Positions 1 through 11,100 of a stretch of 64,000 nucleotides of DNA are shown piece by piece (position 1 is the stretch's first letter; each line of letters begins with the position of its first letter). The position numbers and the translations under genes were made by a program. The notes under the pieces were generated by a model. The model worked only from the letters and a program-made list of their open reading frames with translations. It searched no databases and was not told the origin of the DNA. The DNA is from Euglena gracilis (taxonomy: Eukaryota; Euglenida; Euglenophyceae; Euglenales): assembly GCA_039621445.1 (NCBI GenBank), contig CP154956.1, forward strand, positions 81,092,474 to 81,156,473, read 5' to 3'.

Positions 1-136
1 CGCGCCGAAAAGGTATACCCAGCACCTCCGGCGCGGGACCCCCCCCCCCCCCCGGGGGGGGGGGGGCCGGCCCGGACCCACTCACCCACCCCCCTCCCCG
101 GGGGGGGGGGGGGCAAGTGACTTAAAAAGAAGCCTG
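1..136. mobile_element. Truncated family II intron-like element
   Basis: The window opens inside an element whose right end is CTTAAAAAGAAGCCTG at 121-136. The internal text (GGTATACCCAGC, CCGGCGCGGGACCC, then a C-run/G-run palindrome) closely matches the complete copy at 26756-26949. The flanking GTTTGGCC (137-144) would be one direct-repeat copy; the other lies beyond the window edge. Confidence 0.75.
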
Positions 137-294
137 GTTTGGCCTTTCCGCGAGCGGTCGAAGCATCTGCCCAGCACCCTGCCTTGAAATAGGGCACACG
201 CTCTCAGTGGCGACAACAAACTGGAGGTGACGGGGTCCACACAAAACAGTAACGGGTTTGGCCATGGAAGGAATGCAAGGCGGCGCGGTCACAC

Positions 295-402
295 CGCCCT
301 GCTTGTCAGGATGGTGCTGCAGCGCCAGGGCCTGGAACGCTGCCTTGATTTCGGTGGCCGAGGCACAGGGGGACACCCCCAGCCGGCGGTGCCAGGAGTT
401 GG
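295..402 (-). CDS. J-domain (DnaJ/HSP40) exon, gene runs off left edge
   Basis: One exon of 108 nt on the minus strand encodes helices I-II of a J domain: SWHRRLGVSPCASATEIKAA, then FQALALQHHPDKQG. The HPD tripeptide that stimulates Hsp70 ATPase is intact. It is entered at GAAAG/CCAACTCC and leaves at GGGCG/GTGTGACC (GT donor). Third codon positions are strongly G/C. Helices III-IV should follow further left. A possible next piece at about 137-183 reads RVLGRCFDRSRKGQ but joins without the usual helix III, so it is unproven. The J-protein class cannot be told from this fragment. Confidence 0.75.
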
Positions 403-1704
403 CTTTCAAAAAAAAAGGCAGGTGGAGGAGGAGGGGACTCAGAGAGAATGAGAATGAGCAGGGTTGTGTAGGAAAGCCTGGTGGGGGGATAACAGCTCGA
501 AAATATTGTACAAAAGTATTATAATATAAAGCACAGTGACGAGGATTTGGTGAGGAAGGGCTCTCCTTTGCTTGCACATGGGGGGAAATAAATGATCAGA
601 TGGCCGAAACCCTGGGCGGTAGAGGTCAGCGCTGGGACTCTGCCACAAAAGCAAACAACAGACACAGCTGGGATAACTGGGTCAGCGTACCATCAGTGGG
701 GGGTGCATTCATGAAAAACTTCATTTTGCCTCATTTGCCACCAAGCTCACGCTAAACTCATACCCCCCCCCCCAAAATAAGGCAGTAACAAAATGAAAAC
801 CAACAACAGAACCCCACATATCTTCACCGCTCTCGACCATTCAACATCCACGCTCTGGGCACACCGTGCCACGCGCCGTGGTGGTCCCTGGCGAGCGTGG
901 GAGGCACAACGGGAGGGCGCGAACCCCCGGCTCTTACGCTGTTTACTTTCAAGCCCCCCAGCCCATATGGCCCCCCCTGATTTTGGGGGGTTCCAAGCTG
1001 CGGTGCAAAGCTCTTCAACTGGCAGGTGGCCCAATTCCCGTGGGCCGGAAAAGTCTGGGCCAAAAATCACGTGTTTCAACCAGTTGTGTGAAAATGGGCC
1101 TTTTCTGCTCTGGGTCACTTGGGTCACTTCTTCCATCCCAAAGCACAGCTTGCTGCCACCAGAGGGCCTTTGCTTTGGCCGTGCTGGTTCTTGAAACCGT
1201 GTCTGGGGGCTCTGGGTTCACGCCCGCACCGGCGTCTGGGACGCCGGTTCGGGCGGGAAACTTCTGCGCCGAACCGGCGTCCCAGACGCCGGTTCGGGCG
1301 TGAACCCGGCGTCTGGAACACAATTCTCGATACTGGAGCATCTCCCGCCTGTAAAACCGTCATACACTGCCCTGGGGTACCATTTTTTCCCATCTCTCTG
1401 CAAGATGGGAGACCATTATTATTCTCATCTGTCGGTCAGAGTTTCTTTGCCAAACAAGGCTGTGAATCACTCGTTTTGGCTCTGGCCTATGCCATCGACA
1501 ATCTGAAACCCCATTGGGCCCCACACCAACAGAGGAAGACAATGGCCCGGAAATTCAGGGACACATGAACATCTTGGTGGCAAAATAAACAGAGTTGCAG
1601 AGTGGGTGGGAGGATGAATAGGCGAAAATGGGATGAAACAACGATTGCAGAGTCACTGGTGGAGGGAGGGAGGGCGGGGGCGTCGAGGGGTGGGCACGGG
1701 TGGG
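403..1704. other. Spacer between J-domain exon and gene C; no gene seen
   Basis: No exon with convincing codon bias was found. A self-complementary patch near 1218-1312 contains the motif ACCGGCGTCTGGGACGCCGG and its near-repeats on both strands, so it can fold into strong hairpins. Any upstream exon of the J-domain gene would lie here but was not recognised. Confidence 0.4.
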
Positions 1705-4700
1705 TCACAGCCCGTGGAAGAGTTTCAGGAGCCCTGCATTGTCCAATCGAGTGACGGAGTCCAAGAACTGCCGTTCCTCGGCGGTCTGGACCACCTCGGC
1801 AACCTCCGGGATGGGAAATTCGGGCTCCTCGTTCAGCAACGCCTCCTCCTCCTTCTCCACTCCTGGCATGAGGTCGCCGCCAGCCACGCGAGTCCTGGAC
1901 TTAAAACTGGGCTCCGTGCATCCTGCTTGGTTTTCAGAATTGCGTCAGATTTCTACACAATGTGTTTGTTGGTCATGGTTGGTCATGGTGGGTGGGGGAA
2001 ACGTGGATTTAAAACCCTCCGGAGGCAGGGAGGTGGGCAAGGAGCACAATTCACCATCGAAATTGGCGGGAGGGCCCATATGGCCCGAAGTGGGGAGTGG
2101 CTGGCGGGGTTAGGGGGGGCTTAGGGGGGTGAGGGGGTAGGGGGTGCCCACTTCGGGCCATTCCTCGGAGGGCCTGCGAGGCGGGCCGCGGGGAGGCGAC
2201 CGGCCTCGGCGGCATGCGGTTCGGGCGGCGCAGGCCCATCTGGGCCCACACGGTGTCCACCGTGACTGGCCCCGGGGCCGGCGGGAGAGGGGAGGCGGGG
2301 CTGCCGCTGTCGGACCCCACCGCGGGGAGGGCTTGCTTTGAGGCCGCCTGCCCGACATTGGAGTCCAGCCCCTCCCCCCAGGGCGGTGTGGGGGTCGACC
2401 CTCCCCTGCCCGGGAGAGGGGCCACCCACCAACCATGGGGTTTTGGGGATTCCCGTACAGCCCTGCCCTTCCCAGGTCGAGCCTAAGGGACATAACTGCT
2501 GGTGCTGAGCTCTGGGGCTAGGGCGTCGCTTATTGACCCCCCTAGGGGGTCTAGCTCAGGGGTTGAAAAATTGGGCTGGCTGAACAAGGCTGCCGGCTGG
2601 AACTGGGTCCGATACAGTGCCGAACTGGGTACAAAAATCGAGACTCCCAAAAATGCCCCCAAAAAACTGCCAGTTGTGTGAAAAAAATCGATTTTTTGCC
2701 CCCCAAAATTTCCCTGGCCAGCCCAAATCTGGCCATCTTTGGCCCATTTTTGCACCTCCGAAATCCAACCCCCCCCCGCCCGAAGGGCGGCTGGGAAGCA
2801 ATTAAAACTCGTCGATGGGGGGGGGGAGGCTGCTGGCTGGATGAAGGCTGCTGGCTGGCTGGACCGCCCCCCCCCCCGGGGATGGGGTCCACTTCGGCTA
2901 AAACGAGAGCCCTATTTGGGGCACCAGTTGGGCCTCCAAAGACGCGATGCTCAAAGATGCCACGGACCTCAACCAGGGATTCCCTCAGTTTCGTGCTGAA
3001 GACCCCATGTCACCCACCATTCGTGATTTTTCGTGATATTTTGTGATTTTTTGTGGCACGAAAAAATCGCCCGGTTCTGAAATTTCTGCTGTAAAAGACT
3101 TAGAAAACTTTGCTTTGAAAAAAAAAATCGGGGAAATCGGGAAAAAATCAACCTGGAAAAATTGAACTGACTTGCAATTGTGATCAATTTTTTTTGGTGT
3201 CCACAGGTGAACCACAAAAAATTTCCCAGGCAATGATTTTGTTCAAAGGTTTTGTGAATGGTTCAGCACAGTGTTGCACACAAAAAACTTTGTGCGCTGC
3301 TTGAGCTTCAGAAGACCAATGGGGTGTCCCACACATACAATTGCTTACCGACCCCGGGGGGGGGAGGGGGGTCACTCCACTTTTTTAAAAACCAGTCAGT
3401 CACTCATTTTCAAAAAAAACCAGCCAGTCACTACCCCCCCCCCGGGGGGGGGGGTCGGCCACTCAGAAAAACGGCCACTTTCCAGTCACTTCAGGCCATT
3501 TTAGGCCCAAAAATTTTTTCCGGCACCTTTGGCGCCGGGGTCACTCAAGCCACTTTTGCCCACTCCTGGCCGACCCCCCCCCGGGGGGGGGGGGTCCGGG
3601 CCAAAAACCAGTCAGTCACTTTGAAAAAACCAGTCGCCCACCCCCCAGGGGGGGGGGCTGGTCACTGCTTAAGCAATTGTCTGGTCCCACAGTTTGCGCT
3701 ATGGCTCGAAACATGCCCTGGTGGTTATCGTGCCAACATGGTTTGCGCAAATATGATATGCTTCATTCTCATGTGTTGTGACAGTGCGAGTCCTGTATTG
3801 AGTAGCTGGCATCGCAAGTGCATTCCTTTTCTTCCCAGCACCTTTGGATGCCACCGAAATTGATGACAAATCGAACACCGCATTCCAACCTTTGGGTCAT
3901 AATTCAATAAATCTCGGCCATTTTGCCATGCAGGTCGAAACTTGTGCTGATTTTATTTTCGATATGGTACAGGGGATTTGTTTTTCTTTGGAGAAGGGGA
4001 GCCTCCGGATCAGCACTCTCTGCCTTCTCCGACTCTTCCCGAGGATGCTGAGGGGCAAATATGGTCAAAGATCATTACTTCACTGCTGTTGAGGAGAAAG
4101 ATAATGATGCAAATGTCAGGAGGTGGTGAGAAAAATTTGGTGTCTACATGTGAACCACAAATTTTTTTTGGTGTCCATACGTGAACCACAAAAAAATTTT
4201 GGTGTCCACAGTGAACCAACCACATAATGACAACCTTGGCGTAAACCCCCCAAATAAACCCCCCCCGGGGTATTATTTTTTCGCCCGAAGTCCCGGCCAG
4301 AGGGGGGGGTATTATTGGGGGGGTATTATTTCCCAAAAATTTTCGAAAATTTTCGAAGTTCTGTAGGAGCAAAAATAGCGCCCAAACCCCCCTTTGGGGT
4401 CATTTTTTGAACTTTCTCATGAAATTTAGCATTTTTTGGAGGCCAGATGATCCAGAAAAAATCGATTTTTATTCGTAGTTTGTTGTCAGATATTGTGATT
4501 TTTACCTAAATATTCAGGTCAAAAATCCGGGTCTTCGGCCCGAAACCAGGGCAGGGGGGGTATTATTTCGGTGGCCGAAGTCGGACCCCGAGGGGGGGGG
4601 TATTATTTGGGGGGGGTATTATTTGGGGAGAGGGTTTACCACACTAAATGAATGTCTGCCCTAGAATCAGAAGATGACATCACTGCAAAGAGGGACCAGA

Positions 4701-5966
4701 AACAAAAAAAAACATAAAAAACTGGGAGTAAATGGATATCTTTGCACTTTCAATAAAGCAAAAATTGCACTTTCAAAAGAAAATTTGCATTGTCTTAAAA
4801 AATTCTCATTCGTGATTTTTCGTGATTTTCGTGATTTTTCGTGATTTTGAGGAAATTTCCATTTTCGTGCTCATTCGTGATTTTTCGCTATTTTTCGTGG
4901 CACGAAACTGAGGGAAACCCTGCCTCAACCCGGGTTGCATCGCATCGACCCCCGCCGCCTCCCCCGCGGGCGTGCCACACCGGCCCTGCTAGGGCAACCC
5001 CGGTCAAGGGCTGGCGTGGCGGGCGAAGGGTCGGAGGGCTCCGGTTGGGCCATGGGCCGACCTTCGTTGGTGTCGGGGTCGGCGTCCTCCTCGGGGACAG
5101 GGCGGCACCCCACCCACCGCCCATGGGGTTGCGGGGATTCCCGTAACCCCCCCCCCCATTTATAACGACCCGTCGTTATCCAACTTTTGAGTTGGTGGAA
5201 AATCCAAAGGGGGTCGTTATAAATGGGGGGTCGTTATAAATGGGGGGTCGTTATAAATGGGGGGGGGGTTACCCAAAGTCGGGGTATTGAGACCTTGTGT
5301 CTGAAGTTTTCTGTGTCCCTTACAGCCATGTCTCCTCTCCCCATACTCCCCGCACCCTCTAAGCAGCGGTCTATCCGCTCGTACTTCAAATAACCCGTCC
5401 GAGCCCGAACGCTCATGTGTCTTTCCGGGCTTTGCTTGCAGCTTCTCGACATGGGTCGTTATATTTCTCAAACTGGTGGAATTTTCCGAATGGGTCGGTA
5501 TAAATGGGGGGGGGGGTCGTTATCAGCGGGGGGTCGTTCTAAATGGGGGGGGTTTACGGCCCTGGGGGTCCAGCGCAGAAACTGGAAATGACTGGAAAAC
5601 CTCTGCTGGCTGATGCCCCCCCATGGGGGTCTCCCGCTGGAACTGGGCTCGACTGGGGGTCAGGCTTACCGACCGGGGGGGGGGGGGGGTTATAGGGTGC
5701 CTGCCCTTAGCAGGCACCCCCCCCCGGGGGTCCAGGGGGGACCCAGAAAATTTTCCGGGGTCGGAGGGGGGTGCCTGCTATGGACAACTCATCGATGGGG
5801 GGGAGGGGGGTCTGATGCTGAAAACAGCTGGTGCCACCACCCCGGGGTGTGGGGGGGGGGTGACTTCAGGAACGCCCTGTTCTGGGAGGTCGGCCACGTC
5901 CTGGAGGAAGGACGGGACCTGCAGGGTCGGGTCCACCCGGGCGTCCCGCAGCCGGGCGGCATCCAT
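1705..5966 (-). CDS. Unidentified small acidic/proline-rich protein (gene C)
   Basis: The start ATG at 5966 lies just after CTGCAG/CGC, a likely spliced-leader acceptor. Exon 1 (5880-5966) encodes MDAARLRDARVDPTLQVPSF and LQDVADLP. Removing 5098-5879 with one copy of its imperfect repeat (TCCCAGAA/TCCCCGAG) joins it in frame to EEDADPDTNEGRPMAQPEPS at 4999-5089. Later exons: about 2143-2325 (GPVTVDTVWAQMGLRRPNRM, GC3 near 100%) and about 1708-1905 (EKEEEALLNEEPEFPIPEVA ... LDNAGLLKLFHGL, stop TGA 1705-1707). Two weaker exon candidates are each interrupted by an element: GMFRAIAQTVGHPIGLLKLK around 3280-3720 and EAQLVPQSSAPAVMSLRL around 2465-2950. The protein is probably 200-250 residues. I recognise no family. 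The ends look real, the middle exons are provisional. Confidence 0.6.
2081..2160. repeat. 14-bp perfect inverted repeat flanking 52 nt
   Basis: TGGCCCGAAGTGGG at 2081-2094 is the exact reverse complement of CCCACTTCGGGCCA at 2147-2160. On the minus strand the right arm is the last part of a gene C exon, so the hairpin sits at an exon/intron edge. Confidence 0.8.
2519..2914. mobile_element. Family III element, 396 bp
   Basis: Flanked by TCTGGGGC (2511-2518) and TTTGGGGC (2915-2922), 7 of 8 identical. The left end TAGGGCGTCGCTTATTGAC resembles the left ends at 21014 and 22836, and the right end ACGAGAGCCCTA is its rough complement. Removal on the minus strand leaves an open frame (AQLVPQSSAPAV). 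Confidence 0.75.
3334..3683. mobile_element. Family I element, 350 bp, perfect 8-bp direct repeat
   Basis: Direct repeats GTCCCACA at 3326-3333 and 3684-3691. The inverted termini are CATACAATTGCTTA and TAAGCAATTGTCTG (13 of 14 complementary). Nearly the same sequence recurs at 57312-57653 inside DRC3 and at 8689-9035 inside the exonuclease gene. Removal leaves the minus-strand frame GMFRAIAQTVGHPIGLLKLK, suggesting that this copy is also an intron in an exon of gene C. Confidence 0.9.
4139..4640. repeat. Dispersed GTGAACCAC repeat plus GGGTATTATTT element
   Basis: Three copies of a unit like GGTGTCCACANGTGAACCAC lie at 4139-4225; the unit recurs near 3200, 26160 and 27100. Next comes an element bounded by CCCCCGGGGTATTATTT (about 4260) and GGGGTATTATTTGGGG (about 4600-4630), with relatives at 9775-10080. 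This lies in an intron of gene C. No coding sequence was seen. Confidence 0.6.
5098..5879 (-). other. Nonconventional intron of gene C with nested repeats
   Basis: 782 bp beginning CAGGG and ending GCCCTG on the plus strand, flanked by CTCGGGGA (5090-5097) and TTCTGGGA (5880-5887). Exact removal fuses LQDVADLP to EEDADPDT in frame. There is no GT-AG pair. Inside are GTCGTTATAAATGGGG repeats (5160-5560) and C-run/G-run palindromes, so it looks compound. Confidence 0.7.
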
Positions 5967-7452
5967 GCGCTGCAGTGGGGCCGTGGGGCAGGGGGGCAGG
6001 GAGGGGTTGCGGGGGGCTTGCCCTGAAATGGGGGTTTTCTTAAGGACCCCATGGGGGGGGGGGGTCCCAAGAGCCAGCTGGACAAAGGTGCTGGCTGGAA
6101 CCCCCTGGGGGCTGGGGGTCCAGGGTGGTCCGCCGGCTGGGAGCTGGACCTGGCGGGGATCCAAAAAAAAAAATGCCCCCAAAAGCCGAAATCCAGCTGG
6201 GTTGGCATTTTTAAGCCAAATTTGAGGTGAAGACCCCCCAAAAAACACCCAAAATGCCATTTTTTGGCCATTTTGACCCCCCTCTTTTCAAAAAAAAAAT
6301 ACTCGGTCCAGCCCAAACTTCATTTCAGCGAACCCCCCGAGGGGGGGGGGTCCGCAGCCCGGATCGGAGGTGCTGGCTGGAAAAAAAAAGTGCCCCCCCA
6401 GGGCACTCCAGCTTAAGAAAACCCCTGCCCTGAACCCTCCCCCACAAATGAACCCCTTTGAGGTTGTCTATCATGTCTGGTGGTGCCCCACAAGAAGACG
6501 GGTATAAAAAACTATTTGGCTGTCGGAACTAAAGTTGACCTGTCCCAGCAGGGCACTTGGGGGGGGGGGGGTCTGCAGCAAGCAAGAACCTACGGCCAGC
6601 CAATCCCAAAAACACCCACGCCCACTCAAACCCAGGCAGTCATTTTAGCTGATAAGTTCCAAGCAGCTGGAGAGACGACCTTTTCCAAAGTGAAATGTGC
6701 CACCATTACATTTTGGCTGTGTCCCCCAATTGTTCAAAGCAAGGTGAATTCTTGAAGGATCCAGTTGTCGTTTCACCATACAATATTCCCTTGGAGAGGC
6801 TGACATCAGGTGATGCTGGGGAATTGTCATTGCTGCGAAGTTGGAAAGCACAAATGTATGTTTTGGCGAGCGGCCAGGAATCATTCTATTTTGTCTGTTT
6901 TGCTGCCATGGTGTCCCACCCCAAGCAGAGGTTTTTTAAGGACCCGGGAGGTCCAGACCCACCCACCCACCCCTGGGGGACCCCGCCCCTCGGGGGGGGG
7001 GGGAGGCTCAGGGGACCTACTTTGGGGGGGGGGCAATTTTGAGGTCCAAAAAAATGAGCACACCAAAAATAGAGGAAACACCCACCTCTGGCGGGGTTCC
7101 CACTCGGTCCAGCCTCCCCCAGGCAAGGGGGGGCTCAGCCCAGCCCCCCCCCCCCCCGGGTTGCCAAAAATCTCTGACCCCGACAACTCAAGAGACAAAC
7201 GATCAAGACCAACTCTCACCTCCCCAAGAAGTTGAAGACTGGCACCGCAGATTTTGTCTGGAGACCAATACACAATGGCAGGGGATGGAAAACAGTGGGA
7301 CATGGGCAAAAAAAAACACTCCAGTGATGGGAAGTGATCCCAAATTGGCCCAAGGGGCATAAATGTGACACTGTCCAACTGTGCCGTGAGCACGGGACTG
7401 GGCTCCAGGAGGCACGCAGCCGAGGGATGTCCGGCCAGGCGCCGGTGAGGCG
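5967..7452. other. Intergenic spacer between exonuclease gene and gene C
   Basis: Lies between the exonuclease stop codon (7453) and the gene C start (5966). It contains an element starting near 6925 (CAGAGGTTTTTTAAGGACCC) with a C/G palindrome around 6990-7160, and poorly conserved intron-like text at 6160-6420. No supported exon. Confidence 0.5.
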
Positions 7453-8134
7453 TCAGGGGGCCGGGACCAGTGATAGCGTGGGAGTGGGCGCGGGGGTCGG
7501 CTTCGGGTCCGGCGGTTCAGCACAGCGTCTCTTCGGACACTGCAGGCAGGCAGCCGGCCCCCTTCCAGCCCCACAGACAGGGGGTGCTGTGCAGCTGCTG
7601 TGTGTGGCGAGGTATGCGGGGGCATTCCCTTATGGCAAAACAATAAGGAGGCTTGATGCCATTGCGCTTGGGGGTTGGGACGCATTTTTTTTGTTGCCGA
7701 CAAGATCGAGGGGGACCAGGGACCAGACCAGGGGGTCGCTTAAACCCCCCCAAATCACATGCCAAGGTGCATTAGTTTCTTCGGGCGTGCGAAAAATGAG
7801 GAAAACTTGTCGAGAAATAGCGCTCGGATTTCGAATCTCAAAATAAAAATTTCCAAGCGCCTCCTCCTAGGGGGGGGGGGACTGTTGCATTGGAACATGA
7901 ACCGTGAAGGTCAAAAAACCGTCAATCATGTTTTTCACCAGAAAAACAGCATACTGATGATGGCGGGGGGGGGGGGGGGGGGTGGGGCCAATCAAAAGCT
8001 TCTGGGTGGGGCCAGTGACAATGACTGGGAGGGCAGCCTGGATTGCTGACGATGTGGCCGGGCTGTCCACATCCGAAGCAGACCACTGGCTCACGCCAGG
8101 GGCACTCACTGCGCTGATGGTCTTCGTTGGCGTG
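7453..8134 (-). CDS. Zinc-knuckle exons and C-terminus of the exonuclease gene
   Basis: Exon 8042-8134 reads HANEDHQRSECPWREPVVCF then GCGQPGHIVSN. Exon 7453-7539 reads CPKRRCAEPPDPKPTPAP and ends TLSLVPAP-stop. Joining them gives CFGCGQPGHIVSNC, a textbook CX2CX4HX4C knuckle. That spacing is only correct after splicing, which fixes the junction although the intron starts CCAGGC and ends CTGCAG rather than GT-AG. The preceding exon ends DCIKVAKYG, so DCIKVAKYG-HANED looks like an upstream knuckle in which Val and His replace two Cys. Confidence 0.85.
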
Positions 8135-11100
8135 GCCGCCTCCAAAGACAGAGGAGGGTTTGTGGCAGAGGGGGGGGGGGGGGGGTGGTGACTTGGCAAG
8201 ACTGACCCCCCCAAAATCAAATATTGTGTTCAGAGAAAAACACACAGGTGGACAGATGGATGTATGAAGGGAGTCAGGCTGTTTTTTACCAACCCCGGGG
8301 GGGGGGTGCCTGCCCAGGCAGGCACTACCCCCCCGGGGGGGGGTCAGATTTCGGCCTGTGCCCAGGCAGATTTCTTTGAAAATAGGCCATTTTTTGGCTC
8401 CCCAGCGCCTTCGGCGCCGGGGTCTGTGCTACGGCACTTTTGGCTGTGTGCCCTACCCCCCCCCCCCGGGTCGGATTTGGAGTGCCTTGGAGTGCCTGCC
8501 CAGGCAGGCACCCCCCGGGGTGGGGTCGGCACCTGACTAAAATACGGCCTGAGGGAGATAGATGGTCGAACCTGAATGGAAACCACAACGCACAAACAAA
8601 CGATACACGCGGAATATAATTTGCAAAACACCACGCCATATTTGGCCACCTTAATGCAGTCCTCGCCGGAAAGGTGGATGGGCCCCATCCATACAATTTT
8701 TTACCGACCCCTGGGGGGGGGTCACTCCACTTTTTTTTTAAAAAACCAGTCAGTCACTCGTTTTCGGAAAACTAGTCAGTCACTACCCCCTGGGGGGGGG
8801 GGGTCGGCCACTCAGAAAAATGGCCACTTTCCAGTCACTTTAGGCCATTTTAGTCCCAAAAAATTTTCCAGCGCCGTCGGCGCCAGGGTCACTCAAGCCA
8901 CTTTTGCCCACTCCTGGCCGACCCCCACCCGGGGGAGGGGGGGAGGGGGTCTGGGCCAAAAACCAGTCAATCACTCTGAAAAAACCAGTCACCCACCTCC
9001 CCCGGGGGGGTCCGCCAGTGCTTTAAAAATTGACTGGCCCCATTCGCCCCAGTTGTGGACAAATTGACCGGAAGGGGGAACTGAGCGAAATCAGGAAGCA
9101 GCCACGACCATCGCAGACCACCCCCCACCGCCAGCCCAGCCACGAGGCCCCAAGGCGGCCCCGGGCGCCGCAGTGCTTGCAGCCGGCGGACAGCAGCAGC
9201 GCGCCGTCCCAGCTGGGGGGCGGCGTGGCCCCGGCGAGGGCGTACCGCAGCGCCACCGTCACCCACCGCGCCGCCAGCGGCCGGCAGAAGCCGCGGTTCA
9301 CCTCCCGGCCAGGCCGGATTCGACCAACCTTGGGGCCCTCTGGTGCCTTTCATGGGACAAGGACCTTCCAAAAAAAAAGAGACACAAACAGACAAAAATG
9401 AAAAATGTAACAATGCAAAAAAAAACAACATAAAAAATATATAAAAAATAAACAATATATTTAAAGAAGCAAAAAAAGGTCATGTGAAATTACGTGAAAT
9501 GTGGGGGGGGGTGTGGGGGGGGGTTGTGTGTGGGGGGGGTGTGGGGGGCATGGGGGGATTGTGGGGGTGTGGGGGGGTGTGGGGGGTTTGGGGCGTGATA
9601 AATTGGCCCCTACAAGGTACCACACCCACACACAAAAAAAACAAAAAAAACACAAAAAAATGAATAAATGCGAAAAAAACCAACAAAAGGTACCTTGGGT
9701 TTACAGCCAAAGGTTAGCAGGGGGAATGGTATTGAGAGAGTTGGTCAAATATGGTAAACCCCCAAAGAATAAAGCGGGGGGGGGGTTATTATTTGGGCGA
9801 AGAATTCGAAATCAAAAATCGACCCAAAAACCCCTCCACAGGCTCCAATGGTCACTTTTTTTTGGAATTTCTGGGCTTTTTTAAAAGTGGGTGCTTTTTT
9901 GGCATATTTTCTGCACCAATTTGATCCCATTTTTGTGATTTTTTGCAACGCTTCTGCTAATTTTTGGCTCTTCCTTTTCCCTCACACCTGCCAGAGGGGG
10001 GTTATTATTTGGGCGGCCGAAGTCGGTCCTCAGGGGGGTTTGTTATTATTTGGGGGGGTTAATATTTGGGGGGGGGGTTATGCTGTAAATCATATTCTGG
10101 ATGTGTGCATTGCCCAGGGCATCTCCTAGGATGTGGCGGTCACACCCCGGAATTCAGCCTGCCCCCGGCACACGAAGCACCAGCGCGACACCAGCTGGCC
10201 ACTCTGGAACTGTGGAAAGGGGGAGTAGGAGAGGGCAGGGGGGGGGAGGGGTTGGGAAAGGCGGTCGCGCGGTGCCAACGGGGGAGGTCAGTGGAGTCGC
10301 TGAGCGTGGTGGGAGTCGGAGGCATGTCTGGAAATGGCTTGTCGCAGCGGCTAAATGGGCGGGTCAGCAAACTGAAAAAGGCTACATTTCATCCCAGCCC
10401 ATTTTGACCATTTCTCACCCAGTCATTTACTATCTCTGACCATTTTTGGCTGCTTTTGCCCACTATTGGTCATTTTAGACCCCTTTTTTTCTTGCTTTGG
10501 GCTAATTTTGGCAATCACTCCTTGTGAGTGTTTTGCTCTTTGGCCATTTTCACCCATTGCTTTTCCAGTTAGAGCGATGATTTGTGATACAAATTGGCAC
10601 AAATGACCAAAATAATGGCTCATGTGGCCTCCAAAAATGGCTCAAAAATAGTCAATGGTGGCTAAGTTTGACCCAAAATGGCCAAGAATGACTCAATGTG
10701 GCCCAAAGAGCAACAGATTAAAAAAAATCGGTGGAAAATGGTCCCAAAATGCACGAAATGGCCCCAAAATAGTTAGAAAAAATTCGAAATGGACCCAAAA
10801 TTTTTAGGCCCATAATAATGAATTTGCAGAAAACAAATGAGAAAAGGCAAACATGAGACAAAAAAAATCCCAAAAATTTTTTAAACATAAAACGTGTGAC
10901 GTTGTGTGCGCTTTTTTGGCCAAAATTATGCAACATGCACGAAATATGTGGAATATGCATACCCCAATTTTCAAATTCAACGGAAATTGAATGCTTATCC
11001 CCAATGCTTTTGAATTTTTGCGTTGGGGAAATTCTTACATTGAGTCAAAAATAATCCTTGCATTTTGGCCTCTCCAAAGCCTGTGTGCTCCCCCACACTC

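Noticed and set aside
7922-8245. Zinc knuckle as evidence of a retrotransposon Gag
   Set aside because: No protease, reverse transcriptase or integrase text lies nearby, and the knuckle phases link to the exonuclease exons.
3258-9067. Long frames rich in Gly/Pro across C/G runs
   Set aside because: They are translations of GGGGGG/CCCCCC palindromes in the elements, with no codon bias.
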